NCBI GenBank assembly: GCA_945859605.1
Contig: OX243815.1
Location: 29,136,981 to 29,200,980, forward strand
DNA: 64,000 nt
Direction: 5' to 3'
Origin: Lumbricus rubellus
Taxonomy: Eukaryota; Annelida; Clitellata; Crassiclitellata; Lumbricidae
Made by a program: the position numbers and the translations under genes. Below the pieces are notes generated by a model. The model was not told where the DNA came from. It searched no databases and was given only the letters and a program-made list of their open reading frames with translations. Each line of letters starts with the position of its first letter. Positions within the stretch are counted from its first letter, which is position 1. Below, piece after piece: positions 56,401 through 63,045 of the stretch.

Positions 56401-56937
56401 ATCCGGTCGGCGCCGAAATGGTCGAGCAGCGATCATCCGCAGATCCGCGGTCTCAGCCTCTCGTCACCAGAGAAGGGCAACAGCAGCGAGGATGAGTCGC
56501 CCGACCATATCATGTCTGATCCATTCAACCTACTCACCCCTCCGCCATCGTCGGCCGACGGCAGCACGGTCGTCGTCGAGCCGAACTCAGTGTCGCAGCG
56601 ACACAGCACCGGCCACTCGGTGACAGTTTACGGCCGACGGCCGTTCGACATGTTCATGCGCTCGTCGCGGCTCAGTCGGAGCATATCGACGGACGAGCGG
56701 GTGAGCGTCGGCAGCGAGATGTCTGGCGGTCGGTACACGTCGAACTTACTGATGCACGATGCCAGACAACCTCGAGCGGCCGTCTGCTCGCTTGAGAAGG
56801 ACGATGTATGTAACATCTCAGATAATCGGAACTCGCTTCCAAAAACGCTACCGCCGTCGTTAGAATCGCGGACAGACAGTGACTACTGCAGCCAGCAGTC
56901 TAAGGAATTCCCGACGCTCGGCTGTCTGTTGCCGTAG
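35240..56937 (+). CDS. VKR: Venus kinase receptor with extra N-terminal OpuAC-like domain (18 coding exons)
   Basis: This is a predicted single-pass receptor tyrosine kinase at the cell surface. I joined 35240-35381, 36388-36583, 38071-38193, 38860-39152, 40746-41291, 42003-42164, 42778-42931, 43972-44248, 45268-45504, 48268-48395, 49466-49704, 50114-50252, 51369-51594, 52419-52539, 53071-53221, 54311-54423, 55175-55382 and 56217-56937. All phases agree: 4176 nt, 1391 residues. Domains: signal peptide (hydrophobic about 21-36); OpuAC-like betaine-binding domain about 60-405 (EVWLP 125-129, RFGWFLP 154-160, FNWTP 296-299, PEAYDVV near 346); type 1 periplasmic-binding (Venus flytrap) domain about 412-800 ([30 protein letters not shown]); transmembrane helix 852-876; kinase about 905-1180 with GEGAFG 919-924, K943, E960, HRD 1044-1046, DFG 1064-1066, YxxxYY 1072-1077 and APE 1091-1093. 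Venus flytrap plus insulin-receptor-like kinase is the VKR signature; family members bind amino acids or peptides. The OpuAC-like module is unexpected. An acceptor just before the start codon implies an upstream non-coding exon that I could not find. Confidence 0.9.
36388..36583 (+). CDS. VKR: VKR exon 2: start of OpuAC-like domain
   Basis: Acceptor tacacag, donor ggtgaga; phase 1 in, phase 2 out. It encodes residues 48-113. The pattern LPIVIETSS, then [17 protein letters not shown], matches the first strand, helix and 'LLeE.lGY' segment that opens glycine-betaine/choline-binding proteins. The intron after it is 1.5 kb and carries the 167-bp MITE at 37492-37658. Confidence 0.85.
37492..37658. 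mobile_element. MITE, 167 bp, CATGGGCGGAG family
   Basis: Ends catgggcggagttt / aaactccgcccatg are perfect inverted repeats. Exact 8-bp duplication TTTAGAAC (37484-37491, 37659-37666). Subterminal G/C runs. In VKR intron 2. Confidence 0.95.
37894..37990 (-). mobile_element. L2-type LINE 3' tail, inverted
   Basis: aataataagacgatttatatagcgccgtagctcagcc..gaaagggcgctgtac..ggataacatgtt is the reverse complement of the 3' tail of the LINE at 45939-47480. Confidence 0.88.
38071..38193 (+). CDS. VKR: VKR exon 3: OpuAC-like domain, EVW motif
   Basis: Acceptor ttatgcag, donor ggtcagt; phase 2 at both ends. It encodes residues 114-153, with [12 protein letters not shown] and [10 protein letters not shown]. 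The EVW segment corresponds to the conserved acidic-aromatic strand of betaine-binding proteins, where an aromatic residue often helps bind the substrate. Followed by an AATA-rich microsatellite starting about 38215. Confidence 0.85.
38215..38365. repeat. AATA/ATT-rich microsatellite
   Basis: Interrupted taataataata units with aattatag inserts, starting 20 bp after the exon 3 donor. Confidence 0.85.
38860..39152 (+). CDS. VKR: VKR exon 4: OpuAC-like domain, GWFLP hinge segment
   Basis: Acceptor gagccag, donor aggttct. It encodes residues 154-251. [15 protein letters not shown] matches the 'GWyvP.yvv' crossover segment of glycine-betaine-binding proteins. The stretch with [11 protein letters not shown] and [10 protein letters not shown] contains four cysteines that could form disulphides, fitting a secreted domain. 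A 71-bp TTAA element lies 192 bp downstream. Confidence 0.85.
39344..39414. mobile_element. TTAA-flanked 71-bp palindromic element
   Basis: Begins ttaaccctttgatgtcg and ends ggcattaaagggttaa; in VKR intron 4. It differs from the copy at 29988 at few positions. Confidence 0.82.
39415..39712 (+). mobile_element. LINE pol C-terminal fragment
   Basis: Open frame [16 protein letters not shown] then [13 protein letters not shown] and CLKAFLF, the end of a CR1/L2-type pol protein, followed by cgctttataaatgctaat and an acaat repeat. It starts directly at the right edge of the 71-bp element. Confidence 0.85.
39862..40110 (-). mobile_element. SINE/LINE tail with extended body
   Basis: Inverted tail tttatatagcactctttcaag.. 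followed by a body (ggaccttggggaacaagcgc, gggagctcattccaaagc) that is distantly like 45555-45760. Confidence 0.6.
40555..40740. repeat. 47-bp tandem repeat, four units, abutting VKR exon 5
   Basis: Unit ttgtactggaacatatgggt.. ending cttgtaaatttcactta. The last unit runs into the pyrimidine tract and acceptor of exon 5 (40746). Confidence 0.92.
40746..41291 (+). CDS. VKR: VKR exon 5: end of OpuAC-like domain and start of Venus flytrap
   Basis: Acceptor tttccag, donor ggtaagt; largest ectodomain exon, residues 252-433. [24 protein letters not shown] and YSRMLFPTC are the second-lobe strands of the betaine-binding fold. [18 protein letters not shown] and [16 protein letters not shown] match the C-terminal helices (PEaY..l..f.ls.ede.n, A..W) of that family. 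From residue 412 [12 protein letters not shown] begins a GABA-B/ANF-type Venus flytrap. One exon therefore carries the junction of both binding modules, so they belong to one gene. Confidence 0.92.
42003..42164 (+). CDS. VKR: VKR exon 6: Venus flytrap lobe 1
   Basis: Acceptor gattgtag, donor ggtatgt; phase 1 at both ends, residues 434-487. [18 protein letters not shown] is the classic first helix of type 1 periplasmic-binding receptors, followed by [10 protein letters not shown] and a helix ending VSGIIG. Confidence 0.93.
42295..42345 (-). mobile_element. SINE/LINE tail, inverted
   Basis: catgtagcgccccttcaagc..actactcagaggcgctcctg, in VKR intron 6. Confidence 0.75.
42778..42931 (+). CDS. VKR: VKR exon 7: Venus flytrap ligand-loop region
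   Basis: Two nearby upstream AGs also look like acceptors, but only gcttcag ending at 42777 keeps the frame. It gives [18 protein letters not shown], the 'G.gCS' helix N-cap that contacts ligand in GABA-B-type receptors, then [10 protein letters not shown] and FLSTVP. Residues 488-538; donor ggtaatg. Confidence 0.92.
43390..43650 (+). mobile_element. Endonuclease-reverse-transcriptase C-terminal fragment
   Basis: Frames with one shift read [17 protein letters not shown] and [18 protein letters not shown], matching the ORF end at 48590-49115 ([33 protein letters not shown]). It ends accgacagcacaaggtga in both copies. Confidence 0.85.
43651..43890 (+). mobile_element. CR1/L2-type LINE 3' end with SINE-like tail
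   Basis: Decayed frame ([13 protein letters not shown] / [15 protein letters not shown]) followed by the best-preserved tail gggagcgcctctgagtagag..gaaggggcgctatataaat and a GATA run. It shows the tail belongs to a LINE and is borrowed by the SINEs. Confidence 0.8.
43972..44248 (+). CDS. VKR: VKR exon 8: Venus flytrap lobe 2
   Basis: Acceptor cgaatag, donor aggtatt; phase 2 in, phase 0 out, residues 539-631. [16 protein letters not shown] is the standard 'l..f.W..Vali..d' segment, followed by [20 protein letters not shown], the next strand-helix unit. The preceding intron carries two LINE 3' fragments. Confidence 0.93.
44803..45123. mobile_element. hAT-like MITE, 321 bp (GGTTCCCAACC family, inverted copy)
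   Basis: Ends cagtggttcccaacc / gggttggtaatcgctg; exact 8-bp duplication GTATAGAC (44795-44802, 45124-45131). Body is the reverse complement of the copy at 32950. VKR intron 8. Confidence 0.95.
45268..45504 (+). CDS. VKR: VKR exon 9: Venus flytrap lobe 2, YVWFLPAWF segment
   Basis: Acceptor tttctag, donor gggtatgt; phase 0 at both ends, residues 632-710. [21 protein letters not shown] is diagnostic of GABA-B-like and VKR ectodomains. The ATG at 45271 is internal, not a start. The exon begins 144 bp after the hAT-like MITE at 44803-45123. Confidence 0.94.
45555..45900 (-). mobile_element. Tail-type repeat with long body
   Basis: agcgcttctcgcagcagagc..tcagaagcgctttcagc followed by a body shared in part with 39862-40110 (gggagctcattt..). 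Confidence 0.55.
45939..47480 (+). mobile_element. L2/CR1-type LINE, 5'-truncated, with intact reverse transcriptase core and 3' tail
   Basis: A single open frame (45948-47384, in-frame Met shown but it enters open from 5') encodes RT blocks in order: [65 protein letters not shown] (first catalytic Asp), [25 protein letters not shown] (catalytic DD), NPSKTEFIW, then [15 protein letters not shown] at the C-terminus. The endonuclease domain is lost through 5' truncation. The 3' tail ends cggcgctatataaatcgtct and ATT repeats. A 10-bp atatatattc flanks both ends, a possible target duplication. Same strand as VKR, in intron 9. Having no stop, it is probably young. Confidence 0.93.
47760..48045 (+). 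mobile_element. LINE pol C-terminal fragment with tail
   Basis: Frame [29 protein letters not shown], then tail gggagcgcttctgaaaggctcttgcggtgagaagcactttataaatggtcagata and an acaat repeat. This is the intact form of the tail split by the hAT element at 1490-2187. Confidence 0.85.
48268..48395 (+). CDS. VKR: VKR exon 10: Venus flytrap YAYDAVW helix
   Basis: This short exon was found by reading the frame required by its neighbours. Acceptor gactgtag, donor atgtaaat; phase 0 in, phase 2 out, residues 711-752. It encodes [21 protein letters not shown], the hallmark helix of ANF-receptor/GABA-B ligand-binding domains. It lies 788 bp after the intronic LINE. Confidence 0.9.
48590..49165 (+). mobile_element. 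Endonuclease-reverse-transcriptase C-terminal half, frameshifted
   Basis: Two overlapping frames read [20 protein letters not shown] (the 'a.....LLYG.E.W' block) and after a shift [39 protein letters not shown]. It is the usual end of an invertebrate endonuclease/RT retroelement. In VKR intron 10. Confidence 0.9.
49195..49315 (+). mobile_element. SINE, 5'-truncated
   Basis: gcacttcggtgtgaaacttc..atgcagtgtcc.. then gggagcacctctgagtgg..gaagaggcgctatagc and aataaataaata; matches 32128-32282. Confidence 0.8.
49466..49704 (+). CDS. VKR: VKR exon 11: end of Venus flytrap
   Basis: Acceptor cattttag, donor ggtaagc; phase 2 in, phase 1 out, residues 753-832. [22 protein letters not shown] matches the 'F.GlsG.V.F...GdR' motif and [12 protein letters not shown] the following strand. 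APSDGQP is the linker that commonly follows the ligand-binding domain. Confidence 0.93.
49846..49916. mobile_element. TTAA-type 71-bp palindromic element, diverged
   Basis: tgaaccctttgccgacc ... ggtcagtaatgggttaa; same 71-bp length as the copies at 29988 and 39344. Left TTAA mutated to TGAA. Confidence 0.65.
50114..50252 (+). CDS. VKR: VKR exon 12: juxtamembrane and transmembrane helix
   Basis: Acceptor ctgtgcag, donor aggtcag; residues 833-878. A short cysteine-containing stalk (C837, C850) leads into the hydrophobic segment from about A852 to V876 ([18 protein letters not shown]), followed by KKR as the cytoplasmic stop-transfer signal. Confidence 0.92.
50300..50910 (-). mobile_element. 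L2-type LINE 3' end, inverted, split by a MITE
   Basis: 50301-50317 and 50739-50910 rejoin to the reverse complement of the LINE 3' end at 47290-47475 (aataataagacgattt + atagcgccgtagctcagcc.. through gtgccatcttcacgtgggca). The insertion is the element at 50318-50738. Confidence 0.93.
50318..50738. mobile_element. MITE, 421 bp, inserted into a LINE tail
   Basis: Inverted ends gtgacccgctacatga.. / ..catatggcgggacac extend about 33 bp with few mismatches, including the shared ggtaccataagtcg. The empty site is known from intact LINE tails, so the target duplication can be read as ATTT (50314-50317, 50739-50742). Confidence 0.92.
50911..51230 (+). mobile_element. LINE 3' end fragment with tail
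   Basis: Frame [30 protein letters not shown], then gggagcgcttctgaggag..gaaagggcgctatgtaaat and a gaat repeat; VKR intron 12. Confidence 0.7.
51369..51594 (+). CDS. VKR: VKR exon 13: kinase N-lobe, glycine loop and catalytic lysine
   Basis: Acceptor gtgttcag, donor aggtaggt; residues 879-954, phase 0 out. [20 protein letters not shown] is the insulin-receptor-type entry to the kinase with an intact glycine-rich loop at 919-924. VAVKTL supplies the ATP-binding lysine K943. No NPxY is seen in the juxtamembrane part, unlike insulin receptors. Confidence 0.95.
51672..51885 (-). mobile_element. tRNA-derived SINE, near full length
   Basis: Inverted: tail tatagcgccccttcaagc..tcagaggcgctccc, body gtttcacgccgaggcgctgagc, B-box region ggattcgaacctcgaacc and A-box region caacgacgccaccacc. 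VKR intron 13. Confidence 0.9.
52419..52539 (+). CDS. VKR: VKR exon 14: kinase helix C and hinge
   Basis: Acceptor attttcag, donor ggtatga; residues 955-994. [20 protein letters not shown] provides the helix-C glutamate E960. [18 protein letters not shown] is the hinge strand and resembles insulin-receptor kinases. Confidence 0.94.
52735..52805 (-). mobile_element. Tail remnant
   Basis: ATT run, then tatagcaccccttgaaggtaatctactcagc, an inverted short tail in VKR intron 14. Confidence 0.55.
53071..53221 (+). CDS. VKR: VKR exon 15: kinase helices D-E up to the HRD motif
   Basis: Acceptor acctgtag, donor aggttcg; residues 995-1044. [11 protein letters not shown], a short insert, then [19 protein letters not shown]. 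The intron splits the HRD arginine codon. Confidence 0.94.
53515..53600. repeat. Short direct duplication
   Basis: Two copies of a roughly 45-bp segment (gatattcttacttctgatga..) in tandem in VKR intron 15. Confidence 0.85.
54311..54423 (+). CDS. VKR: VKR exon 16: catalytic loop and activation loop
   Basis: Acceptor tgttttag; residues 1045-1082. RDLACRN carries the catalytic Asp 1046 and Asn 1051, KIGDFG the metal-binding Asp 1064, and LYDSDYYRF the three activation-loop tyrosines 1072, 1076 and 1077 in the YxxxYY spacing of the insulin-receptor family. No GT donor fits: the frame needs a splice at cgag|gcatgg, so this intron is probably of the GC-AG class. Confidence 0.92.
54490..54716 (-). 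mobile_element. tRNA-derived SINE, near full length
   Basis: attatttattt target-like start, tail tatagcgccccttcaagc, body gtttcacgctgaaacgc, head ccggctccaaggcaacg..ccaccactactccaccgcg. It lies 67 bp after the unusual GC donor of exon 16. Confidence 0.9.
54748..55005 (-). mobile_element. Third tRNA-like SINE
   Basis: On the minus strand the head ggccccggtagagtaatgg and B-box-like atgagtttgagcccc precede a body ending gaataaagaaaaattatc and ATT repeats. Not related in body to the other SINEs. Confidence 0.7.
55175..55382 (+). CDS. VKR: VKR exon 17: kinase C-lobe
   Basis: Acceptor tttctgcag, donor gtgtaagc; residues 1083-1151. [13 protein letters not shown] is the P+1 loop with the APE motif, [16 protein letters not shown] helix F, and [13 protein letters not shown] follows the insulin-receptor pattern closely. 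Confidence 0.95.
55897..56167. mobile_element. MITE, 271 bp, CAGTGTTGCCACTC family
   Basis: Ends cagtgttgccactc / gagtggcaacgctg; 8-bp flanks CTCCGAAC and CTCCGAAT agree at 7 of 8. The interior repeats a roughly 85-bp unit (cccatttcccaagtt.ggatc). It ends 49 bp before VKR exon 18. Confidence 0.92.
56217..56937 (+). CDS. VKR: VKR exon 18: end of kinase and long cytoplasmic tail with stop
   Basis: Acceptor ttcaaag, stop TAG at 56935-56937; 239 residues (1153-1391). [21 protein letters not shown] is the last kinase helix pair. The usual 'CW' is SW here and 'P..RP' is A..RI, while the structural Arg is kept. The remaining roughly 200 residues are Ser/Pro-rich and likely disordered, with possible signalling tyrosines in VYGRRPF and SDYCSQQ. 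The exon is more GC-rich than the introns. A 271-bp MITE ends 49 bp before it. Confidence 0.92.
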
Positions 56938-57423
56938 CGACGGGTTTGTGCGCGTTGCCACGGAAATAGCCTGCTGGTTGCGCCATGGTGATGGGTTTTG
57001 TGTGCGTGTTTCTCTAGTTTCTGCTGCCATAGTGGTAGTCTAATTGGTGGTTCAGCTGCCCGCTGCTTGGCTCAACAGCAGCGGCAAGTCATCTGTTGCT
57101 GTGCACCTTTCACTGCAGCTGTAGCAATTATCGAAAGCATCTGGATGATTTCAGCTGACATGCCGGCGTGCGCAGAATGACGACGACAGCGAGTTTTTCA
57201 TTTGGCTGCGTGGCGTTGAATGTCCGGTTTTTTTCAATCTCAATTATTATATTGCCGACTGCTTATGTCCATTGTGTTTACCATCATCATCATCGTCGTT
57301 GTCGTCGTCATCATCATCATTTTATTCAGTTCAGCTTCATTATTAGGTCAGTTACTGCGTAGTGTGTCTGATGCTGTGGTTTGAGTCGGCTGCCTTGTGA
57401 TCCGTTTGCTCTTGTGTGTGTGC

Positions 57424-57460
57424 GTGCGTGCGTGTGTGTGTGTCTCTCTCTCTCTCTCTA
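57424..57460. repeat. TG/CT dinucleotide microsatellite
   Basis: gtgtgtgcgtgcgtgcgtgtgtg followed by a CT run, in the VKR 3' flank or UTR. Confidence 0.9.
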
Positions 57461-57691
57461 AGAATTTCTAGTGAAGTGAAGCCTAAATTAACGGTAATTG
57501 TGTGACTCATGATCATGAATAAGGCGTGAGCTGGCTGAATCTATTTATTAGCTCACTGAGATATAGTGCGTTGTTAAGGGTTTCTTAGCGTATTAATAAT
57601 ATATTTATTGCTGTAATTGCTTTTGAGATTCTTGCTGCTTCTTTGAACTAGTCTTTATGTCTATCTTGAAATATGTATTGTGTGGAATGGT

Positions 57692-57903
57692 TAAATGGAA
57701 CGGTTTCCCTGTGGTTGAATGAAATGGTTTCCCTGTGGTTGAATGAAATGGTTTTCCTGTGGTTGAATGAAATGGTTTCCTTGTGGTTGAATGGAATGGT
57801 TTCCCTGAGGTTGAATGGAATGGTTTCCCTGTGGTTGAATGGAATGGTTTCCCTGTGGTTGAATGGAATGGTTTCCCTGTGGTTGAATGGAATGGTTTCC
57901 TTG
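57692..57903. repeat. 24-bp minisatellite, about nine units
   Basis: Unit atggtttccctgtggttgaa plus tgaa/tgga. As 24 is a multiple of 3, long frames (MVSLWLNG and QGNHSIQP repeats) appear on both strands but are artefacts. Confidence 0.95.
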
Positions 57904-57991
57904 GAAGTGTTGCTGGTCAGACTCCACCCTCAATTTGTCATCTTCACTAACTATTTTCTTCGTACCCACATGGCTGTTGATTCATGTAACT

Positions 57992-58339
57992 CAGCGGTTC
58001 CCAACCCGTAGCCCGCGGGCCAATTTGCCTCAAAAAATGGCCCGCCAGGCCTAAAACATGGCACTTATCCCTCACAGAATTAACAAAAATCTATGACAAA
58101 TTGACAATTTAGGCAGGATAGAATATACAATTATGTTCTGTTACAAATTATTTTATTTTGACGTCTATAAATAGCATCAAACATTCTATTTTTAATCAAT
58201 TATAACAATTTTATATGATTTTGTTATTTAAATTTTAGCATTATGGCCCCCTAATGTTCTTTAACTAAGAAAAAGTGGCCCTCATGTCCTCGAACTTAGA
58301 AAAAGTGGCCCTATAGTCAAAAAAGGTTGTGAACCTCTG
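57992..58339. mobile_element. hAT-like MITE, 348 bp (GGTTCCCAACC family)
   Basis: Ends cagcggttcccaaccc / aggttgtgaacctctg; flanks ATGTAACT and ATGTAACC (57984-57991, 58340-58347). Body as in 32950. Confidence 0.93.
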
Positions 58340-58347
58340 ATGTAACC

Positions 58348-60355
58348 AAAGATCCTTTCGACAAAGAGGCCTATGCCTTTGAGGACTACTGTGCTGTCAA
58401 TGGAATCATGTTGTAATGTTTTCAACTGCATTACATTACCTTGCCTAAGAGTAAATCTAGTAACAGCTTTAGGGTAATTTACAGCTTGCTTGCAGATGAC
58501 ATTTATCTGGTAATTATTTGGCATGCCAGTAGTCACGATGACTTGACTAGTCTTGGCTCATCTGAATAGCAGGCAGAATGTATCTGGCATTTAGCAACAG
58601 TGATTGTGTTCTTTGTCACTAGACATTTTGTGTATATGATTATATGAAGCACATTAGTGTCTGGTTTTACCAGACATTGCTTGTGAAGAGGTAATGATGT
58701 TCATTTATTCAGTTCGTCGTCATTACCTAATACAGCGACAAATTGACATTTGTCTTTCACACAATCAGTGTTTCTTTAGCAGCGGTCTGCTGATAGCTGC
58801 CCCAGATGCAGTTTCAGCGGCTTGCTTTTTGCTCATTGAGATTCAGCCGAGTTTGCTTTATGGCTGAACCAAGTTTTTTCTAAGTGTATCATATTAAAAG
58901 TTGTGAAATATAAAGCCATTTTGATGTAATTATTTTGCGTTAATAGGTTAAATGTAACTAACTATTCATGCTTTGCTGCAGAGTTAAAAGTGAATATGTA
59001 TGCCTGATTGAAGTAAGTGCAGCAGAGAAAATTGCTAAATATATTATCTGTTTAGCATTGATTTCTTGTATAGTATGAGATACTTGCTTTTTCGAAGACT
59101 AGGTCAGAGGTATTTATTTGTAATACATTTCACCTCATTGTCTCAGGAAATTGATTCCATTACTGACGTAGGTGCAGCATCTGTTGTTGGCTTTGAAGTG
59201 ATTTGAAGAATCCATCTCTTAGGAGTTTCTAGTCTCAGAATCAGTGTTTAGACGTCGTGTCATCTGAACTCTGGTGACTGCTTCTCGCGACCAGATTACC
59301 GATATGTTTATTAAATTTCATGTCAATTTGTATAGCATGAAGCTATTTAATGACAGAGGAGCATTGGTCAACGGTTGAAGGAAATTTAAGGACTCTCCTG
59401 TGTACAATGATCATTATAGCGATGGACTCAGTATGGCGTGATCTTGCAAGTTCACTGCTCACCCAGCTAATGGGTTCAAGAACTATCAATGCTATCTCTG
59501 ACGTAGCACGATATCTAATAGCACTTGTCTGATTCCATATGGATTTCTATTGTCCTTTCCATTACGTTGCAGTTTCCCATTGAAGTAGCCAAGGGTTGAT
59601 GTCATATATAGATTGTGAAACTGGAGCAGTAAAAACCTGTAGATTAGATTTCATTAGATCTAATCTTGCACAATGCACATGCTTAACCTAACTCCTGTCA
59701 TGGCCAAACCGTTTAAACATCCATCTTGCCCATGCTGTATTTGTACAGATTTTTTTTAAACTTAGCTGAAATGAATTTCTTCTTCATGTCATTTCAACTG
59801 ATAGATCGCATGCATGTCACTTTTGTTGACTGTTGATCTGTTACAGTTGTGATTTGAAGATTGGCACAACCGGCCCCCGCAGAAATTGTCAGAGACTCTA
59901 CTAGTGCATGACGATTGACGGCTTGCGGCTTTATCCTTGTTACTGTATGACAGCGATTGCATCTATTACTAAATCACTAAACTTGCGTCCGCAGCTCAGC
60001 TATGACAGGGATTGTAAAGTCCTTAGCATGACAACTGAACAGAAAATTTAGGTTTTTTTTTGCTTTGAACGGGAAACTTGCCACTCTCTATATGCAAAAC
60101 TACTTCCAACTAGAGAACAAAGTTATAACAATTAGATTGCAAACTATCTTGGCAACATCTCTTTTTGTAATTGCGATGTAATGTAATGTTTTGTTCAGTA
60201 GCGAGTGAATATCTTTCTGACATGAAGTGCTGTCTTGTTTTGATGTCTCTATCGTGCGATACTTACGTGCTCAATTAGTATCTGAATTCACTTGTGTTCT
60301 TCCAATAGGCAGCTGCTACAAATGCCCGATGTGAACTGTTTAGACAATAACCATG
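58348..60355. other. VKR 3' flank, no gene seen
   Basis: AT-rich sequence with no domain. It could hold a long 3' UTR of VKR but nothing in the sequence fixes this. Confidence 0.45.
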
Positions 60356-60360
60356 TTAAT

Positions 60361-60452
60361 CATTCATTCATTCATTCGTTTATTCAATCCAAAAATTTAT
60401 ATAGCGCCCCTTGAAGAAGGCTACTCAGAGGCGCTCCCAGCCCAGCCATGGT
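60361..60452 (-). mobile_element. Tail repeat, inverted
   Basis: attcattcattcattcg then tatatagcgccccttgaag..actcagaggcgctccc. Confidence 0.75.
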
Positions 60453-60706
60453 ACAGTGTAAAGCATAGTAAAGTTTTGAGATAGGATATTTTGTTGTGGC
60501 AGGAGAGAACTATCGATAGGAATGACGTGAATCTTCTGCTGAAGTTCTGTCATTGTAAATGTTTCCTGTCCAGCTTGTAGTCTACCTAGGTAGTAATTTT
60601 TGTGGAGAAATGCGAAAGCATTGGTGGAAATGATTGCCTGCATTTTTACAAGCAGGGTGTTGTATGAATTTCCAGATACCTTTCAGCTGCTGTGAGAGGG
60701 AATCTA

Positions 60707-60898
60707 GTAGAATGGCTATTGTCATGTTGAATGGCTATTGTCATGTTGAATGGCTATTGTCATGTTGAATGGCTATTGTCATGTTGAATGGCTATTGTCA
60801 TGTTGAATGGCTATTGTCATGTTGAATGGCTATTGTCATGTTGAATGGCTATTGTCATGTTGTACAGCTATTGTCATGTTGAATGGCTATTGTCATGC
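60707..60898. repeat. 19-bp minisatellite, about ten units
   Basis: Unit gaatggctattgtcatgtt, nearly perfect; one unit reads gtacagctattgtcatgtt. Confidence 0.96.
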
Positions 60899-62990
60899 GA
60901 GCGATTCAGACAAAAGATGCCTCGTAAAGTTTTAACGAATTAACGGAGAATTATTCTCCGAGTGTCTTTGAAACTATTCTACTCTGATGCTACCTACATT
61001 CTTTCCCTTACTATTGATCAGTGAAGAAAAAAGCACGATTTTAGTTTTAACTCGACTAACGATAGCACTTTTTTAACATGTTTATGTATTAAAGTTCAAG
61101 GTATTTAATTTCATTATTGATGTACTGTATTAAATTTTTCGTACTGCAGAGGTCTGTTGATTTCTGCTCTGCGACTGCTGTGTCCCACGAACTAATTTAT
61201 GTCGTGAGTCTGCAGTGTATGCTTGTATATAGTGCCCTTTAAGTACCGTAACTCACGTCACAATTATAGTACTGAAGATGTAGCATTGTAATTCTGTGTG
61301 ATTAAGTAACTTCCACCTCCGTAGGAAATCGATTTTGCTCTCTTTCTGTAATTGATTGTATTTAATTATAATTATCGGTAGTTTAATGCTTCTTAGACTG
61401 AAGGCCTGCCTGTATTGTGTGGATGGAATGTGTGTTTGAATGAGATAAACGAGGTTTTATTTTGAGTAGCATTGTAAGCGTTGTCTTAAGCTTGTCCTGT
61501 GGTCCAAATTGAAGTAGGTGAGATGATCTATTTGGAACTGAAATAATGGGTATTTCAGTTCTGACTATTTCGGAAAACAAAGACTGACTTTGTATATAAA
61601 TGAATTACCTGGAGAATAACCTGGTAATGGTACCTGAAACCGAACCTTCTTTAGCGGCTTGTGTGGTATCGTCAGTATGCTTAGTTCTTAAGGTAGTAAC
61701 TCTGTTAATTCATTATGATATGGGATGTAGAACAAAACTAGACTGTTATTTTTTCAGTGCAGAATTTTGAGGGACTAAAGTGTAGTAAAACAAGTTTATG
61801 ATTTTTGAAAAAATTTCTGAGTAAGTTGCTGTGTGTTAATTTTTAAGGGTATATAGAGTTGTGAATCTACTGAACCAGAATTGGTGTCTTTTTTAGAATT
61901 CAGATGAGGCTGAAACAGATTTTGACCAAAACTACTCTTGTTGTCTAAAACCCACCTTTATGGCAAAGTTTCTCTGTCAATTAAACATGTTGATGCCTTT
62001 CAAGTTTTAATGGATTTAAATTGTCCTGTGTTTGGAATATATAAAAGAGCTCTGTTACTTGGCTTAACTTTAATCATGCTCTCAATGTGTGTGAACTGCT
62101 TCAGTTTTTGTATCAGTTCTCTTTTTTTCCGTTTGAGATATGTTTGAATTATGCTAGTGATATGTTTTGAGTTTTTTGTGAACTTACTACACCCGGTACT
62201 TTTTTATTTTAAGCTCTTTGAACACTGCAAATTAAAAGTTCATTGTTAAAGGTAATTTAGTTACTGCTGATGTTGGCCAGCTTTAAACTTCCAAGACATC
62301 AGCTAAGTTGAAATTTCTAATGTGTTTTGAAGATGTGGGTATGTTTTTATTTTTCAATCAATTTTGCAAAGACATTATACCAGGCATGCAGAACTTTAAA
62401 CTGTCAGTGTTGTTTGGTGAAAAGAAAATGAAATGAAATATAAGAAAAGAAACCAGTTGGCAATTATCTGTATAATAGTGTTCTTTCTTAAGTTATCATT
62501 GCTACACATACTGCATAATTATAAGGAACTTTTATTTTAGATTTGCTGTAAGATTACAATTGCAAGTACTTTTCTCACATTATTTGATTACGGCACTGAT
62601 GGGAAATACATTGGCTGTACAATGTGTACATGCATATTGATTCTTTTTGTCACCATCTGAAAACTTTGCCTTGATTTCATCATCTATACTATTTCTGACT
62701 ACATGTATACTGGTCTAAATGGTGAGCATCGTATAAGTCCTATTTTACAGTGGATTTCAATGACAAAATATTGAATTCAAATTAACTATTATGCTTGTAT
62801 AATAAAACCTTGTAGTCCGAATTATGAGATATTTATGGAGCAAAAGTAGATGCTGAAGATTAGGAAGAGTTTTGTAATGTGATTCTTCAATTCCTTATGC
62901 TGATTTTTTGTGCACTTGTGGCAATTTTTCTCAATCATTGTAAAAATGTTGTACTTGATTTTTGTTTGATTCAAATTGGCAAGGTACTTG
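60899..62990. other. No recognised gene
   Basis: AT-rich. An aataaa at about 62801 could be a poly(A) signal for a long VKR 3' UTR; unproven. Confidence 0.4.
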
Positions 62991-62992
62991 TG

Positions 62993-63045
62993 GGGTGCGG
63001 TGGTATAGTGGTGGCGTCGTTGCCTTGGACCTGGAATCCACATCA
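62993..63045 (+). mobile_element. SINE head only
   Basis: ggtgcggtggtatagtggtggcgtcgttgccttgg with a decayed B-box; the 3' part of the SINE is missing. Confidence 0.65.

Noticed and set aside
57673..58011. Repeat protein of MVSLWLNG units, or QGNHSIQP units on the other strand
   Set aside because: A 24-bp minisatellite is open in all frames without stops by arithmetic. No splice or start context, and it lies in the 3' flank.
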